This document shows positions 7,236 through 15,749 of a stretch of 64,000 nt of DNA, in pieces (positions within the stretch are counted from its first letter, which is position 1; every line of letters begins with the position of its first letter). The DNA comes from an uncultured Eubacteriales bacterium (GTDB lineage Bacteria; Bacillota; Clostridia; Peptostreptococcales; Anaerovoracaceae), in assembly GCA_902763505.1 (NCBI GenBank), contig CACWSO010000017.1, positions 23,563 to 87,562 on the forward strand, in the 5' to 3' direction. Position numbers and translations under genes: made by a program. The notes below the pieces were generated by a model, which was not told the DNA's origin, made no database searches, and worked only from the letters and a program-made list of their open reading frames with translations.

Positions 7236-8623
7236 GAATAAAACTTGAGAAAAAACACTATCAATGGGGACTGACGGCATTTCTTGTCATCGTATGCTGT
7301 TTCATAGTGTTCTTCCTGATTTACCGATCAGATTCAGTGGGACATGTACTGGGCCTCATAGGAAAGGCCATCGCACCGCTCGTATACGGTATGATCATGG
7401 CTTACCTGCTGTGCCCGATTTATAATTTCGTCGTATCCAGATCGTATGGCATATTCAATAAAGGCAAATACAAGTTCAAACACGATCTCACCATAGCCAA
7501 AGTCATCGGAACCATCATTTCGCTGGCGATACTGCTGATTGGAATCGCCGGCGTGCTGTGGATGATTATACCGGGACTGTTCGACAGCATCATGAAAGTC
7601 ATTGACATCATTCCGGGCGCGATGAAGAGCTTTACGAACTGGGTCGATGTCAAGTTTGCGAACCTGCCTGTCGCGAAAGATTATCTGGATCAGATCAGTA
7701 ACAATATCACCGAATATGCAATCGATTTCGCAACCAATACGATCCTGCCGAATTCAGGAAACATGGCAGCAGCCATTTCCGGTACAGTGTTCGGAGCGAT
7801 CGGTTTCTTCATGAACTTCGTGATCGGCATCATCGTCTGCGTATACTTCCTGAACATCAAGGACACTTTGGCAGCGCAGGCCAAGAAGATCATCGTAGCA
7901 CACTTCAAGGAAAACACAGCCAGCGAGATCCTCGAAGGAGCAGAATACACCAACAAGACATTCGGCGGATTCATCAGCGGCAAGATCATCGACTCCATCA
8001 TCATCGGAATCCTTTGCTTCATCATCATGAGCATCTTCGGATGGGAGTACAGTCTGCTGATCAGCTGCATCATAGGTATCACGAACATCATCCCGTTCTT
8101 CGGACCGTTCATCGGAGCTATCCCGTCGGCGTTGCTTTTGCTCATGGTCAATCCGATGCACTGCCTGTATTTCGTCATTTTGGTCATCATACTGCAGCAA
8201 TTTGATGGAAACATTCTGGGACCTAAGATCCTGGGCGACAGCACAGGCCTCGACAGCTTCTGGGTACTGTTCGCAGTTTTGGTCGGCGGAGGACTCTTCG
8301 GATTCCCTGGAATGGTACTGAGCATTCCTGTCTTTGCAGTCATTTATGCTTACTGTGGAAGGGCGTTGAACAGACGTCTCGCCAAGAGGGGATTCTCAAC
8401 AAATACTCTGGATTATAAAGTCGACAAATACCGCACACACAAACCGCGCGGGAAGAGAAAGAAACCTGTATTAGAGGACAATGAACCTATCGACGCCTAT
8501 GTTGAGGACGAGGTCAAGGAGATGACCGAGGAAGAAGTAAAGCAGGCGCAGGATGATGGACATACGATCATGGAAGCGACGCTCGTGGAATACCATGATG
8601 ACGATCAGAAAACGTATGACTAG
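7232..8623 (+). CDS. AI-2E-family transporter (PerM/YtvI-like)
   Basis: A 463-residue polytopic membrane protein with about eight hydrophobic segments in the AI-2E family order: two near the N-terminus, a soluble stretch, then the conserved GGFISGKIIDSIIIGILCF, GITNIIPFFGPFIGAIPSALL and GNILGPKILGDSTGLDSFWVL blocks that define the family. Members export small molecules or act as ion antiporters, so autoinducer transport is not a safe claim. The C-terminal 80 residues are charged and cytoplasmic (EEEVKQAQDDGHTIMEATLVEY). It is translationally coupled to the Fic-fold gene through ATGA. Confidence 0.88.
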   Translation: MRIKLEKKHYQWGLTAFLVIVCCFIVFFLIYRSDSVGHVLGLIGKAIAPLVYGMIMAYLLCPIYNFVVSRSYGIFNKGKYKFKHDLTIAKVIGTIISLAILLIGIAGVLWMIIPGLFDSIMKVIDIIPGAMKSFTNWVDVKFANLPVAKDYLDQISNNITEYAIDFATNTILPNSGNMAAAISGTVFGAIGFFMNFVIGIIVCVYFLNIKDTLAAQAKKIIVAHFKENTASEILEGAEYTNKTFGGFISGKIIDSIIIGILCFIIMSIFGWEYSLLISCIIGITNIIPFFGPFIGAIPSALLLLMVNPMHCLYFVILVIILQQFDGNILGPKILGDSTGLDSFWVLFAVLVGGGLFGFPGMVLSIPVFAVIYAYCGRALNRRLAKRGFSTNTLDYKVDKYRTHKPRGKRKKPVLEDNEPIDAYVEDEVKEMTEEEVKQAQDDGHTIMEATLVEYHDDDQKTYD

Positions 8624-8661
8624 ACAACAAAGGCAATATAGGCAAAAACAATAGAAACCAT

Positions 8662-10359
8662 ATGGAAACAATCATAGAAAAACTTAAAGAAATATTGGAG
8701 CCGGATCAGATCATTGAGAACGCTGATATGGCTCAGCATACATCATTCAAAGCCGGTGGATGCGCAGATGTTCTTGTCTGTCCATCCGATGCAGAACAGC
8801 TTCAACAGGTGTTGGCAGTTCTTTCGGATGTGCCGCACATGGTGCTCGGCAACGGGTCCAATGTGCTGGTGCGCGACGGCGGCTACAGAGGGGTAATCGT
8901 TAAAATCGGGGAGCACTTCAATTATATACGCAGAGAAGGAAACAAGCTCATCTGCGGGGCAGGCACGCTCATGTCAGCAGTTGCGAAGAAAGCTGCGTCA
9001 GAAGGCTTGTCCGGATTTGAGTTTGCCTCAGGAATCCCCGGGAGCATCGGCGGAGCCGTATTCATGAACGCCGGAGCATACGGCGGCGAAACGAAGGATA
9101 TCCTCGAAGAAGCCCATGTCATCTCTGCGGATGGAAGTAGTCAGACCGTGATGACAGCGGACGATCTTCAGATGGGATACCGACACACTGTGCTGCATGA
9201 AACAGGCGATGTAGTGACAAAAGTCGTCCTCAAACTGGAAGAAGGAGACGAAGCGGAGATCAGAGAACACATGTCTGATCTCATGAAGAAGCGTAACTCC
9301 AAGCAACCCGTTCAGTATCCGAGCGCAGGAAGCTTTTTTAAGAGACCGGAAGGGTATTTCGCAGGGAAGCTTGTCCAGGACGCCAGCTGCAAAGGACTGT
9401 CTGTCGGCGGAGCAGAAGTTTCGACCCTTCACAGCGGATTTATCATCAACAAAGGCGGCGCGACAGCGACGGATATCACGCAGCTCAAAGAACTGGTGCA
9501 GGCTCGCGTTTTTGATCAGTTCGGCGTCATGCTGGAACCGGAAGTGCGCATCATCGGCGAGGAACCGGATGGTGCAGCGGACGCAGTATCCGGTGAGCCG
9601 GTAGGAACCGTTGATGATTATGTCATGACCTATGACCTGCATACACATACGACCTACTCCCACGGAACAGGTTCCGTAGAGGATAATGTGAAAGTCGCGA
9701 TGGAAAAAGGTCTTGAGTTTATCGCCATCAGCGACCACGGTCCGGGACATATGTTCTACGGCATCAAGCGGAATGAGATTCCAAGCTTCAAGAAAGATGT
9801 GGAACAGATGGCGGAGAAATATCCGCAGATCAGCGTGCGTGCAAGTGTGGAGGCCAATATACTCCATGCGCAGCCCGGTACAGATCACGCCAATGGGCTG
9901 GATATTAAGCCTGAGGAGTTTGAGAAATTTGACTTCATCATCGCTGGATTCCACTTCGGATGCAGAAACTGCAGTTCCATCAAGAACTGGCTCTGGTCCC
10001 ACGGTATCAAAGCAGGGGAGGAGAGCCTCAGAAAATCCAATACGAAAATGATAACAGACGCGCTGCGTCTTAACGATATTGCAATCATCACCCACCCTGG
10101 CGACAAGGGACCGTTCGATATCCTTGAGATTGCGAAAGTCTGTGCAGAAACAGACACACTGATAGAAATCAATGGAAGACACGGCCACCTGACGGTTGAT
10201 GAGATCAAAGAGGCGATGCAGGTGGAAGGACTGAATTTTATCATCAGCAGCGACGCTCACAGCCCTGATGCAGTAGGAACGTACAAAGAAGCGCTGCAGA
10301 GAGCGTTGGACGCAGGGCTTGATATATCACGTATTGTGAACATCAGGAGAGATTATTAA
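8662..10359 (+). CDS. murB: MurB (UDP-N-acetylenolpyruvoylglucosamine reductase) fused to a PHP-domain phosphoesterase
   Basis: A 565-residue fusion. Residues 1 to about 300 are type II MurB, the FAD/NADPH enzyme making UDP-MurNAc for peptidoglycan: the FAD loop LGNGSNVLVRDGGYRG, GIPGSIGGAVFMNAGAYGGE, and PSAGSFFKRP with the catalytic Ser. After an acidic, Gly-rich linker (about 300-320), residues 322-565 are a PHP domain with the metal-binding motifs YDLHTHTTYSHG, AISDHGPGH, IITHP and ISSDAHSPD, close to YcdX/histidinol-phosphatase-like proteins. The two parts are separate proteins in most species. There is a poor ribosome site upstream. It overlaps rapZ by one base (TAATG), so the two are coupled. 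Confidence 0.92.
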   Translation: METIIEKLKEILEPDQIIENADMAQHTSFKAGGCADVLVCPSDAEQLQQVLAVLSDVPHMVLGNGSNVLVRDGGYRGVIVKIGEHFNYIRREGNKLICGAGTLMSAVAKKAASEGLSGFEFASGIPGSIGGAVFMNAGAYGGETKDILEEAHVISADGSSQTVMTADDLQMGYRHTVLHETGDVVTKVVLKLEEGDEAEIREHMSDLMKKRNSKQPVQYPSAGSFFKRPEGYFAGKLVQDASCKGLSVGGAEVSTLHSGFIINKGGATATDITQLKELVQARVFDQFGVMLEPEVRIIGEEPDGAADAVSGEPVGTVDDYVMTYDLHTHTTYSHGTGSVEDNVKVAMEKGLEFIAISDHGPGHMFYGIKRNEIPSFKKDVEQMAEKYPQISVRASVEANILHAQPGTDHANGLDIKPEEFEKFDFIIAGFHFGCRNCSSIKNWLWSHGIKAGEESLRKSNTKMITDALRLNDIAIITHPGDKGPFDILEIAKVCAETDTLIEINGRHGHLTVDEIKEAMQVEGLNFIISSDAHSPDAVGTYKEALQRALDAGLDISRIVNIRRDY

Positions 10360-11204
10360 TGAAAATCATCATCGTGACAGGACTTTCGGGTTCCGGAAAA
10401 ACACAGGCAATGGATGTTCTGGAAGACATGGGGTACTATTGCATCGATAATATGCCACCCCTTTTGATCAAGAACTTCCTGGACATGGCAGCAAAGAACA
10501 AGGAAATGGAAAAAGCAGCTTTTGGAATAGACGTCAGAGGCGGCAGTCTTTTTGATGATTTGAAAGACACTATGGAAGCGATGAAGAAAGAGGATGTGGA
10601 TTTCAAGATTCTCTTTCTGGAGGCATCCGATAAAGTGCTGGCAAGAAGATATAACGAGACGCGCAGAGAGCACCCACTCGCTCATGGGGAATCTGTTGCA
10701 AATGGAATCAAGCGCGAGAAGGAACGTCTGGAAGCCATCCGCAAGGAGGCAGATGCCATCATAGATACATCCTACTTCAACAACGCCCAGCTGGCAGCGG
10801 AAATCAGAAACATCGTCAGCGAGGGGAAAGACAACAGGACATTTACAGTAAATATCATGTCTTTTGGCTACAAGAATGGGATGCCGGTATCCGCGGATAT
10901 GGTGTTTGACGCCAGATTCCTGCCGAACCCGTTTTACGTTGAAGAGCTCAAACATCTGACGGGAAATGACAAAGCGGTCAGGGATTACGTCATGAGCCAC
11001 GATATTGCGAAGCTCTTTGCAGACGAAGTGAGAGGAATGATAGAAGTCCTGATTCCGTTCTACAAGAAGGAGGGCAAATTCTCTCTCAGCGTTTGTTTCG
11101 GTTGCACAGGCGGTCACCACAGATCGGTGACACTGGCCAATGACCTGAACGACAGGCTTACGGCGAAAGGCATAAGAACGACCCTTGAACACAGAGATTT
11201 ATAG
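10359..11204 (+). CDS. rapZ: RapZ/YvcJ nucleotide-binding RNase adapter
   Basis: A 281-residue GTP/ATP-binding protein of the RapZ (YvcJ) family. The Walker A GLSGSGKT is at residues 8-15, followed by the family signature DVLEDMGYYCIDNMPP. The C-terminal domain carries SFGYKNGMP, DARFLPNPFY and the diagnostic SVCFGCTGGHHRSVTLA. In E. coli RapZ directs RNase E to the GlmZ small RNA; in Gram-positives the role is less clear. Order murB-rapZ-...-whiA is the conserved Clostridia cluster. Length is normal. Confidence 0.95.
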   Translation: MKIIIVTGLSGSGKTQAMDVLEDMGYYCIDNMPPLLIKNFLDMAAKNKEMEKAAFGIDVRGGSLFDDLKDTMEAMKKEDVDFKILFLEASDKVLARRYNETRREHPLAHGESVANGIKREKERLEAIRKEADAIIDTSYFNNAQLAAEIRNIVSEGKDNRTFTVNIMSFGYKNGMPVSADMVFDARFLPNPFYVEELKHLTGNDKAVRDYVMSHDIAKLFADEVRGMIEVLIPFYKKEGKFSLSVCFGCTGGHHRSVTLANDLNDRLTAKGIRTTLEHRDL

Positions 11205-11272
11205 TGTTAGAATAGGCAAGGTATAAAAATGATTGAAAGATCATATATGATTTTAGAGGAGGATTTATCGAC

Positions 11273-12106
11273 ATGGAAAAATTGATCATTGCAGCTTGCA
11301 TCTGCGGCGCAGAAGTTACGAAAGAACACAATCCTGCAGTACCATACACTGTAGAGGAAATCGTAAGAGAAGCTAAGTCAGCATATGATGCGGGCGCATC
11401 AGTTATCCATCTTCACGTAAGAGAAGATGACGGCACACCGACACAGTCTCATGAGAGATTCCAGGAATGCATGGATGCCATTTACGAGGTATGCCCTGAC
11501 GTTATCATTCAGCCTTCCACAGGCGGAGCAGTTGGAATGACAGATGAAGAGAGACTGGATTCCACCAACGTTACTCCGACACCGGAATTCGTAACACTCG
11601 ACTGCGGAACTTGCAACTTCGGCGGAGACGAGATTTTCGTAAACACTGACAACACAATCATCAACTTTGCGAAGACAATGCAGGAAAAGGGTATGAAGCC
11701 GGAACTGGAATGCTTCGACAAGGGTATGCTGGACATCGTTCTGAAGACAGCAGGCAGAAAGGGATATCTCGATATGCCGATGCACTTCGACTTCGTTCTC
11801 GGTGTACAGATGACTGCTACTATCAGAGATCTGTCATTCTGCGTTGATTCCGTTCCTCCAGGATGCACTTGGACAGGATGCGCTATCGGAAGAGATGCGT
11901 TCAAGATCGCTGCGGCATCCATCATTATGGGTGGACACTGCAGAATTGGTTTCGAAGATAACCTCTACATGGAAAAGGGAGTTCTTGCAAAGAGCAATGG
12001 CGAAATGGTCGCCAAAGTCGTTGAGATGGCGAAGCTCTTCGGACGTGAAGTCGCAACTCCTGACGAAGCGAGAGAAATCCTGAGCATCCCGCCAAGAAAG
12101 AAATAA
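11273..12106 (+). CDS. kce: 3-keto-5-aminohexanoate cleavage enzyme (BKACE family)
   Basis: A 277-residue Zn-dependent beta-keto acid cleavage enzyme. Kce condenses acetyl-CoA with 3-keto-5-aminohexanoate in lysine fermentation, giving acetoacetate and 3-aminobutyryl-CoA; related BKACE enzymes use other beta-keto acids. The metal ligands His46 and His48 are in ASVIHLHVRE, and the TIM-barrel landmarks QPSTGG, GTCNFGG, GVQMTAT and GGHCRIGFEDN are all present. The start follows AGAGGAGGA. No other lysine-fermentation gene (kdd, kal, kamA) is seen in the window, so the exact substrate is unproven. It occupies the place between rapZ and whiA usually held by yvcK, and is followed by its own terminator. 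Confidence 0.85.
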   Translation: MEKLIIAACICGAEVTKEHNPAVPYTVEEIVREAKSAYDAGASVIHLHVREDDGTPTQSHERFQECMDAIYEVCPDVIIQPSTGGAVGMTDEERLDSTNVTPTPEFVTLDCGTCNFGGDEIFVNTDNTIINFAKTMQEKGMKPELECFDKGMLDIVLKTAGRKGYLDMPMHFDFVLGVQMTATIRDLSFCVDSVPPGCTWTGCAIGRDAFKIAAASIIMGGHCRIGFEDNLYMEKGVLAKSNGEMVAKVVEMAKLFGREVATPDEAREILSIPPRKK

Positions 12107-12136
12107 GCAAGAGGGAAAAGACTAAAAGAGAGTAGT

Positions 12137-12169
12137 ATGCCGGGGAGAGCTCCTTCCCGGCATCATTTT
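12137..12169 (+). terminator. terminator after the kce gene
   Basis: Stem ATGCCGGG (12137-12144) / CCCGGCAT (12156-12163), then CATTTTA. The T-run is short and offset. Confidence 0.7.
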
Positions 12170-12182
12170 AACCTTATTAAGG

Positions 12183-12201
12183 GCACACGAAGGGAGTGTG
12201 C
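12183..12201 (+). promoter_or_regulatory. small hairpin in the whiA leader
   Basis: Perfect 6-bp inverted repeat GCACAC / GTGTGC with a 7-base loop, ten bases before the whiA ribosome site GAGGAGAT. It could affect translation or mRNA stability, or bind a protein; nothing more can be said. Confidence 0.3.
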
Positions 12202-12227
12202 AACTGCTTGTTTGAGGAGATCCCCAC

Positions 12228-13187
12228 ATGTCATATGCATCAGAAACAAAAAATGAACTGGCCAGGATAGAACCTGAGAAGAAATGCTGTATGCTGGCGG
12301 AAATCGCCGGCTTCATGCGCTTCGCGGGAAGCGTTGGATTCGCTGGCAGCGGAAAGTTCCGCATGGTCATGACGACACCGAATCTGGCTGTTGTGCGACA
12401 CTACAAAAAACTCATCCGAAACTATTTTGATGTGGATACGGACATTGAAGTGGGCGCCGGCAGCAGCAATGTACGGGGTCTGAAAGGCGCAAAGGCAAAA
12501 GAGTACATCATCCGCATAGGTCCGGAAAACAATTCTGAAATGATTTTGCGTGAAATGGGCATCCTGATTGTCCGCGAGGGATTGAACACCTTGAGCGACG
12601 GCATCTATGACGGGCTCATCCGCACAAAGTGCTGCCGCAAATCCTATCTGCGCGGAGCCTTTCTCGGAGCGGGTACAGTAAACAATCCAGACAGCAGTCA
12701 CCACTTCGAGATCAGCACTTCTTCGGAAATCTGTGCAAAAGATCTCAGAAGGCTGATGAATACCTTTGTTGATATCAATGCCCGGATCGTAGAACGGAAA
12801 ACCGGATACGGTGTGTATTTGAAAGCGCGCGATCAGATTGCGGATACGCTGGCTATTATGGGCGCCAGCAAAACCTATTTCGACTATCAGGATAAGATTA
12901 TCAGGAAAGATACGATTTCGGCTGCCAGGAAAATTGAACAGCTGGATCTGGTCAACATGGATAAATCTATACACGCAGCGGAGCGTCAAATCACAGATAT
13001 CAAACGCATTGCAGAGAAACGAGGACTGAAGAGTCTTTCACCGAAGCTCAGTGAAATCGCGGTCCTGCGACTCGAGAATCCGGATCTCAGCATTGAAGAA
13101 CTGGGGCAGCTTGTGTCTCCGCCGCTGAGCAAATCCGGCGTGAACAACAGACTGCGGCGCATCAGTGAGATTGCGAAAGGATTATGA
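12228..13187 (+). CDS. whiA: DNA-binding protein WhiA
   Basis: A 319-residue WhiA with the N-terminal LAGLIDADG-like domain, seen as SYASETKNELARIEPEKKCCMLAEIAGFMRFAGS at the very start and RGAFLGAGTVNNPDSSHHFE near residue 140, and the C-terminal helix-turn-helix LSEIAVLRLENPDLSIEELGQLV...SKSGVNNRLRRI. It controls cell division and sporulation genes in actinobacteria and affects division in Firmicutes. The length is typical. The stop overlaps the rlmD start (ATGA), so the two are coupled. Confidence 0.95.
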   Translation: MSYASETKNELARIEPEKKCCMLAEIAGFMRFAGSVGFAGSGKFRMVMTTPNLAVVRHYKKLIRNYFDVDTDIEVGAGSSNVRGLKGAKAKEYIIRIGPENNSEMILREMGILIVREGLNTLSDGIYDGLIRTKCCRKSYLRGAFLGAGTVNNPDSSHHFEISTSSEICAKDLRRLMNTFVDINARIVERKTGYGVYLKARDQIADTLAIMGASKTYFDYQDKIIRKDTISAARKIEQLDLVNMDKSIHAAERQITDIKRIAEKRGLKSLSPKLSEIAVLRLENPDLSIEELGQLVSPPLSKSGVNNRLRRISEIAKGL

Positions 13188-14692
13188 TGGAAAAAGGACA
13201 AATCGTGGAACTGACAATTGAAGATATCAGCACGGAAGGCCAGGGAATCGGCAGGACTGAAGATGGAATGGTTGTCTTCGTGCAGGGAGCATTTCCAGGC
13301 GACCTGGCCAGTGTCGAACTGACCAAAGTGAAGAAAAATTATGCCATCGGAAGAGCCGTGGAGTTTTTGCATGTGTCAGAATTCCGCCGCGATGAGGAAT
13401 GGTGCCCGTATCAGAATCAGTGCGGCGGCTGCCCGTATGGCAGATTGGAATACAGCAAGCAGCTCGAGGTCAAAGAAAACCAGGTCAGAAACCGTCTTGC
13501 ACGCATCTCAGGAATTGAGCCAAAGATGCAGCCAATCGTCGGCATGGATGGTATGTATGATGCAATCGCGGAACGATACAGAAATAAAGCCGTAATGAAA
13601 ATCTCAACCGGCGGGCTGATGACGAAAAAAGGAGGCATACAGGTTCCTGTTCACGAGCCACGCATCGGGTTTTTACCGCCGAAATCCCACGAAGTGACGG
13701 ACTGCCGGGACTGCCGTTTGCAGATCGGTACAGCCATGGCGGCTGCAGAAGCGACGCGCCGGTTTATGGAGGAGGACCACATTTGTTCCTACGACGATCG
13801 CTGGGATAAGGGCCTCATGAAGCAGATGACCGTACGTACTGCATTTGGGACAGGCGAGGTTATGGTCATTTACGACATCAGCGGCAAGGGCATTCCGAAT
13901 GCGGCGAAACTCGTGGAATATCTGGATGATGCAGTATACGAAGCCGGCGGCTCACTGGAAAGTGTTGTCATCAGAAATGGTAAAAAGACAGAAACCATCG
14001 CAGGCAAAAATACCATCACTGATATTGTGGTGATTGATGATTCGTCGGATGGCGGGGCATCTACTGACGAGATGCCCGTCCGCGAGTTGACATTTGAGAT
14101 ATCAGCAAATTCTTTCTACCAAGTAAACCACGATCAGATGGAAAAACTATACGGTATCGTGCGCCGATATTGCGTTTCAGTCTGCAGCATGCGTGAGAGT
14201 GACACTGCATGCGAGAACGGCAGGGAATCTGGTCCGAACGTGTTGGATCTGTACTGCGGCACGGGAACCATAGGCTTATGTATCGCAGATTTGGCGAACC
14301 ACGTTCACGGCATCGAAATCGTGAAAGACGCCGTGCTTGACGCCAATCGGAATGCGACAATTAACGGCATCGTAAATGCGACCTTCACATGCGGCAAGGC
14401 GGAAGAATTGATCCCGCAGTGGGCTGCGGAAGGAAGAGAAGAAGCACAGGCGGATATCGCTATACTGGATCCGCCGCGCGCCGGCTGTAAACCGGAGTTG
14501 CTGCACACGATTGCAGAGGCATCGATACCGGCTGTGATATATGTGTCCTGCGATCCGGCGACACTGGCGCGGGATGTGAAGCTTTTGCATGAAGCAGGGT
14601 ATGAGCTTGTGGAAGCGACGCCTGTGGACATGTTCCCGAACAGCAGTCACGTCGAGACCGTGGCATTAATACAAAAAAGAAAAAGCAATTAA
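13184..14692 (+). CDS. rlmD: 23S rRNA (uracil-5)-methyltransferase, RlmD/RumA type
   Basis: A 502-residue SAM-dependent enzyme making 5-methyluridine in 23S rRNA (U1939 in E. coli; also U747 for some Gram-positive RlmCD). It has an N-terminal TRAM domain (about residues 3-60), Fe-S cysteines C74, C80 and C83 in CPYQNQCGGCPYG plus a later Cys, the SAM motif VLDLYCGTGTIGL, ILDPPRAGC, and the catalytic Cys456 in VSCDPATLARDV. A polar insertion of about 25 residues precedes the SAM motif. ATG at 13187 is an alternative start. The 3' end, coding SSHVETVALI, is where streptococcal ICEs commonly insert in this gene; here mobile-element genes begin right after the stop. Confidence 0.95.
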   Translation: MMEKGQIVELTIEDISTEGQGIGRTEDGMVVFVQGAFPGDLASVELTKVKKNYAIGRAVEFLHVSEFRRDEEWCPYQNQCGGCPYGRLEYSKQLEVKENQVRNRLARISGIEPKMQPIVGMDGMYDAIAERYRNKAVMKISTGGLMTKKGGIQVPVHEPRIGFLPPKSHEVTDCRDCRLQIGTAMAAAEATRRFMEEDHICSYDDRWDKGLMKQMTVRTAFGTGEVMVIYDISGKGIPNAAKLVEYLDDAVYEAGGSLESVVIRNGKKTETIAGKNTITDIVVIDDSSDGGASTDEMPVRELTFEISANSFYQVNHDQMEKLYGIVRRYCVSVCSMRESDTACENGRESGPNVLDLYCGTGTIGLCIADLANHVHGIEIVKDAVLDANRNATINGIVNATFTCGKAEELIPQWAAEGREEAQADIAILDPPRAGCKPELLHTIAEASIPAVIYVSCDPATLARDVKLLHEAGYELVEATPVDMFPNSSHVETVALIQKRKSN

Positions 14693-14693
14693 T

Positions 14694-14709
14694 CGTTGAA
14701 ATTTCAACG
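14694..14709. repeat. 16-bp perfect palindrome directly after rlmD
   Basis: CGTTGAAA / TTTCAACG with no loop, starting one base after the rlmD stop codon, at the likely junction of chromosome and mobile element. It could be a protein-binding site at the element end or part of a weak terminator. Confidence 0.5.
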
Positions 14710-14847
14710 AATTTCGAGAATTGTATAAGATGAGGAAAAGCGACAAAATACTGACCTATGAGGACTTTTTTAAGGTAGGCGAGTTCGGTGAATACAACAC
14801 CTCGTATCCGGTGAATACAACGTTTTTATGTGTTTTTGAAATGATAG

Positions 14848-14878
14848 CGCGGTTCGCATAATTGTGGATCGCGTTTTT
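14848..14878 (+). terminator. Rho-independent terminator at the left end of the element
   Basis: Stem CGCGGTTC (14848-14855) / GGATCGCG (14866-14873, two wobble pairs), then five T. It may insulate the element from rlmD transcription. A candidate -10 TATACT (14885-14890) follows for the next gene. Confidence 0.65.
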
Positions 14879-14923
14879 GTTATGTATACTGCAGAAAAGG
14901 GATTGGATAAAGGAGGTGCAGTT

Positions 14924-15064
14924 ATGTCAAAGACGAAATACCGATTCACATATGACGAGGTTAGGGTCATCGTACTGGCTCTGGTAGAACTGAAGAACCA
15001 GCTGATCCAGGAAGGAAGATATACCGATCCTATTGATGAGCTTTTAGTGAAGTTTGTCGATTAA
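14924..15064 (+). CDS. small mobile-element protein (46 aa), paralogue of 32804-33001
   Basis: Short basic/acidic protein starting at the ATG behind AAAGGAGGTGCA; an upstream in-frame ATG (14864) lacks a site. Residues ALVELKNQLIQEGRYTDP and the following IDEL match ALNDLRTQLIREERPTDP and VDEL in the 65-residue protein at 32804. The function is unknown. As the first gene of the element and one of a duplicated pair, it is probably a conserved ICE accessory protein. Confidence 0.7.
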   Translation: MSKTKYRFTYDEVRVIVLALVELKNQLIQEGRYTDPIDELLVKFVD

Positions 15065-15094
15065 AATCCTTTTCCCTGGATGCCGAAATACATT

Positions 15095-15120
15095 GCTCTG
15101 CATGCAAATGCGGAGCTTTT
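15095..15120 (+). terminator. terminator after the 46-aa gene
   Basis: Nine-pair stem GCTCTGCAT (15095-15103) / ATGCGGAGC (15108-15116, one T-G pair) with a GCAA tetraloop and four T. Confidence 0.75.
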
Positions 15121-15158
15121 GTTATTTCGGAACACCTAATAAGGAGAAAGGAAGTGTT

Positions 15159-15740
15159 ATGGCAACTACAAAAGAAACAATGAAAGTTATTGCAGGAGGA
15201 GTCAACAAGAAGGAAGAATCGGAAGTGATAATGGACGGTAGGGTTATTGCTGTTGAAATGTCAGATGAGTTGGCAGAAGTCTTTGAAGGGCTGGTTGAGG
15301 CACTAATATCAAAATGTGAAGATGAAAATGCGGAGAGGTCTGAGAACGATCGGAATAACATGGACCGAGAAGACGATGGCTATTTCATGAAGGTGGAAGA
15401 GCTGGCTGCATTAGTAGGCGTCTGGCAGGCAATTCGTGCAGCAGAAAACATGGTTATTATTCTTGAGAATGTGAATAAAGAATCAGCGTTATCTATTGTA
15501 AAGCGTTTTGATGAGGCAGATCCAAAAGCTCTTATTTCCATGTTAAAAGTGTTGTTTCTCAGCCACGGAATGAATGCGGCAGCGGATGAATTAACATTCC
15601 TGAATATTATTATTGAGCATTGGGGAGACACGATGTTTTATTTTCGGGATGCTTTTTTTGAAACAGATCAAATAGGTTGGTATTCTATGGAGAACCTGCT
15701 CAAGGAAAATACCAAGGAGCAGAATAACCGGCTAAATTAG
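15159..15740 (+). CDS. hypothetical protein, 193 aa
   Basis: Soluble, acidic, mostly helical protein; no family is recognised. ATG at 15159 is chosen because AAGGAGAAAGGAAG lies directly upstream. Residues EMSDELAEVFEGLVEALISK and the later LAALVGVWQAIRAAENMVIIL suggest an all-helical fold. Base composition is somewhat more AT-rich than the surrounding conjugation genes. It ends 9 bases before parA, so it may be part of the par transcript. Confidence 0.6.
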   Translation: MATTKETMKVIAGGVNKKEESEVIMDGRVIAVEMSDELAEVFEGLVEALISKCEDENAERSENDRNNMDREDDGYFMKVEELAALVGVWQAIRAAENMVIILENVNKESALSIVKRFDEADPKALISMLKVLFLSHGMNAAADELTFLNIIIEHWGDTMFYFRDAFFETDQIGWYSMENLLKENTKEQNNRLN

Positions 15741-15749
15741 GAGGACTGT

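Noticed and set aside
9028-10260. 410-residue minus-strand frame inside the murB-PHP gene
   Set aside because: It is fully antisense to a gene with clear MurB and PHP motifs, has no ribosome site and no recognisable domain.
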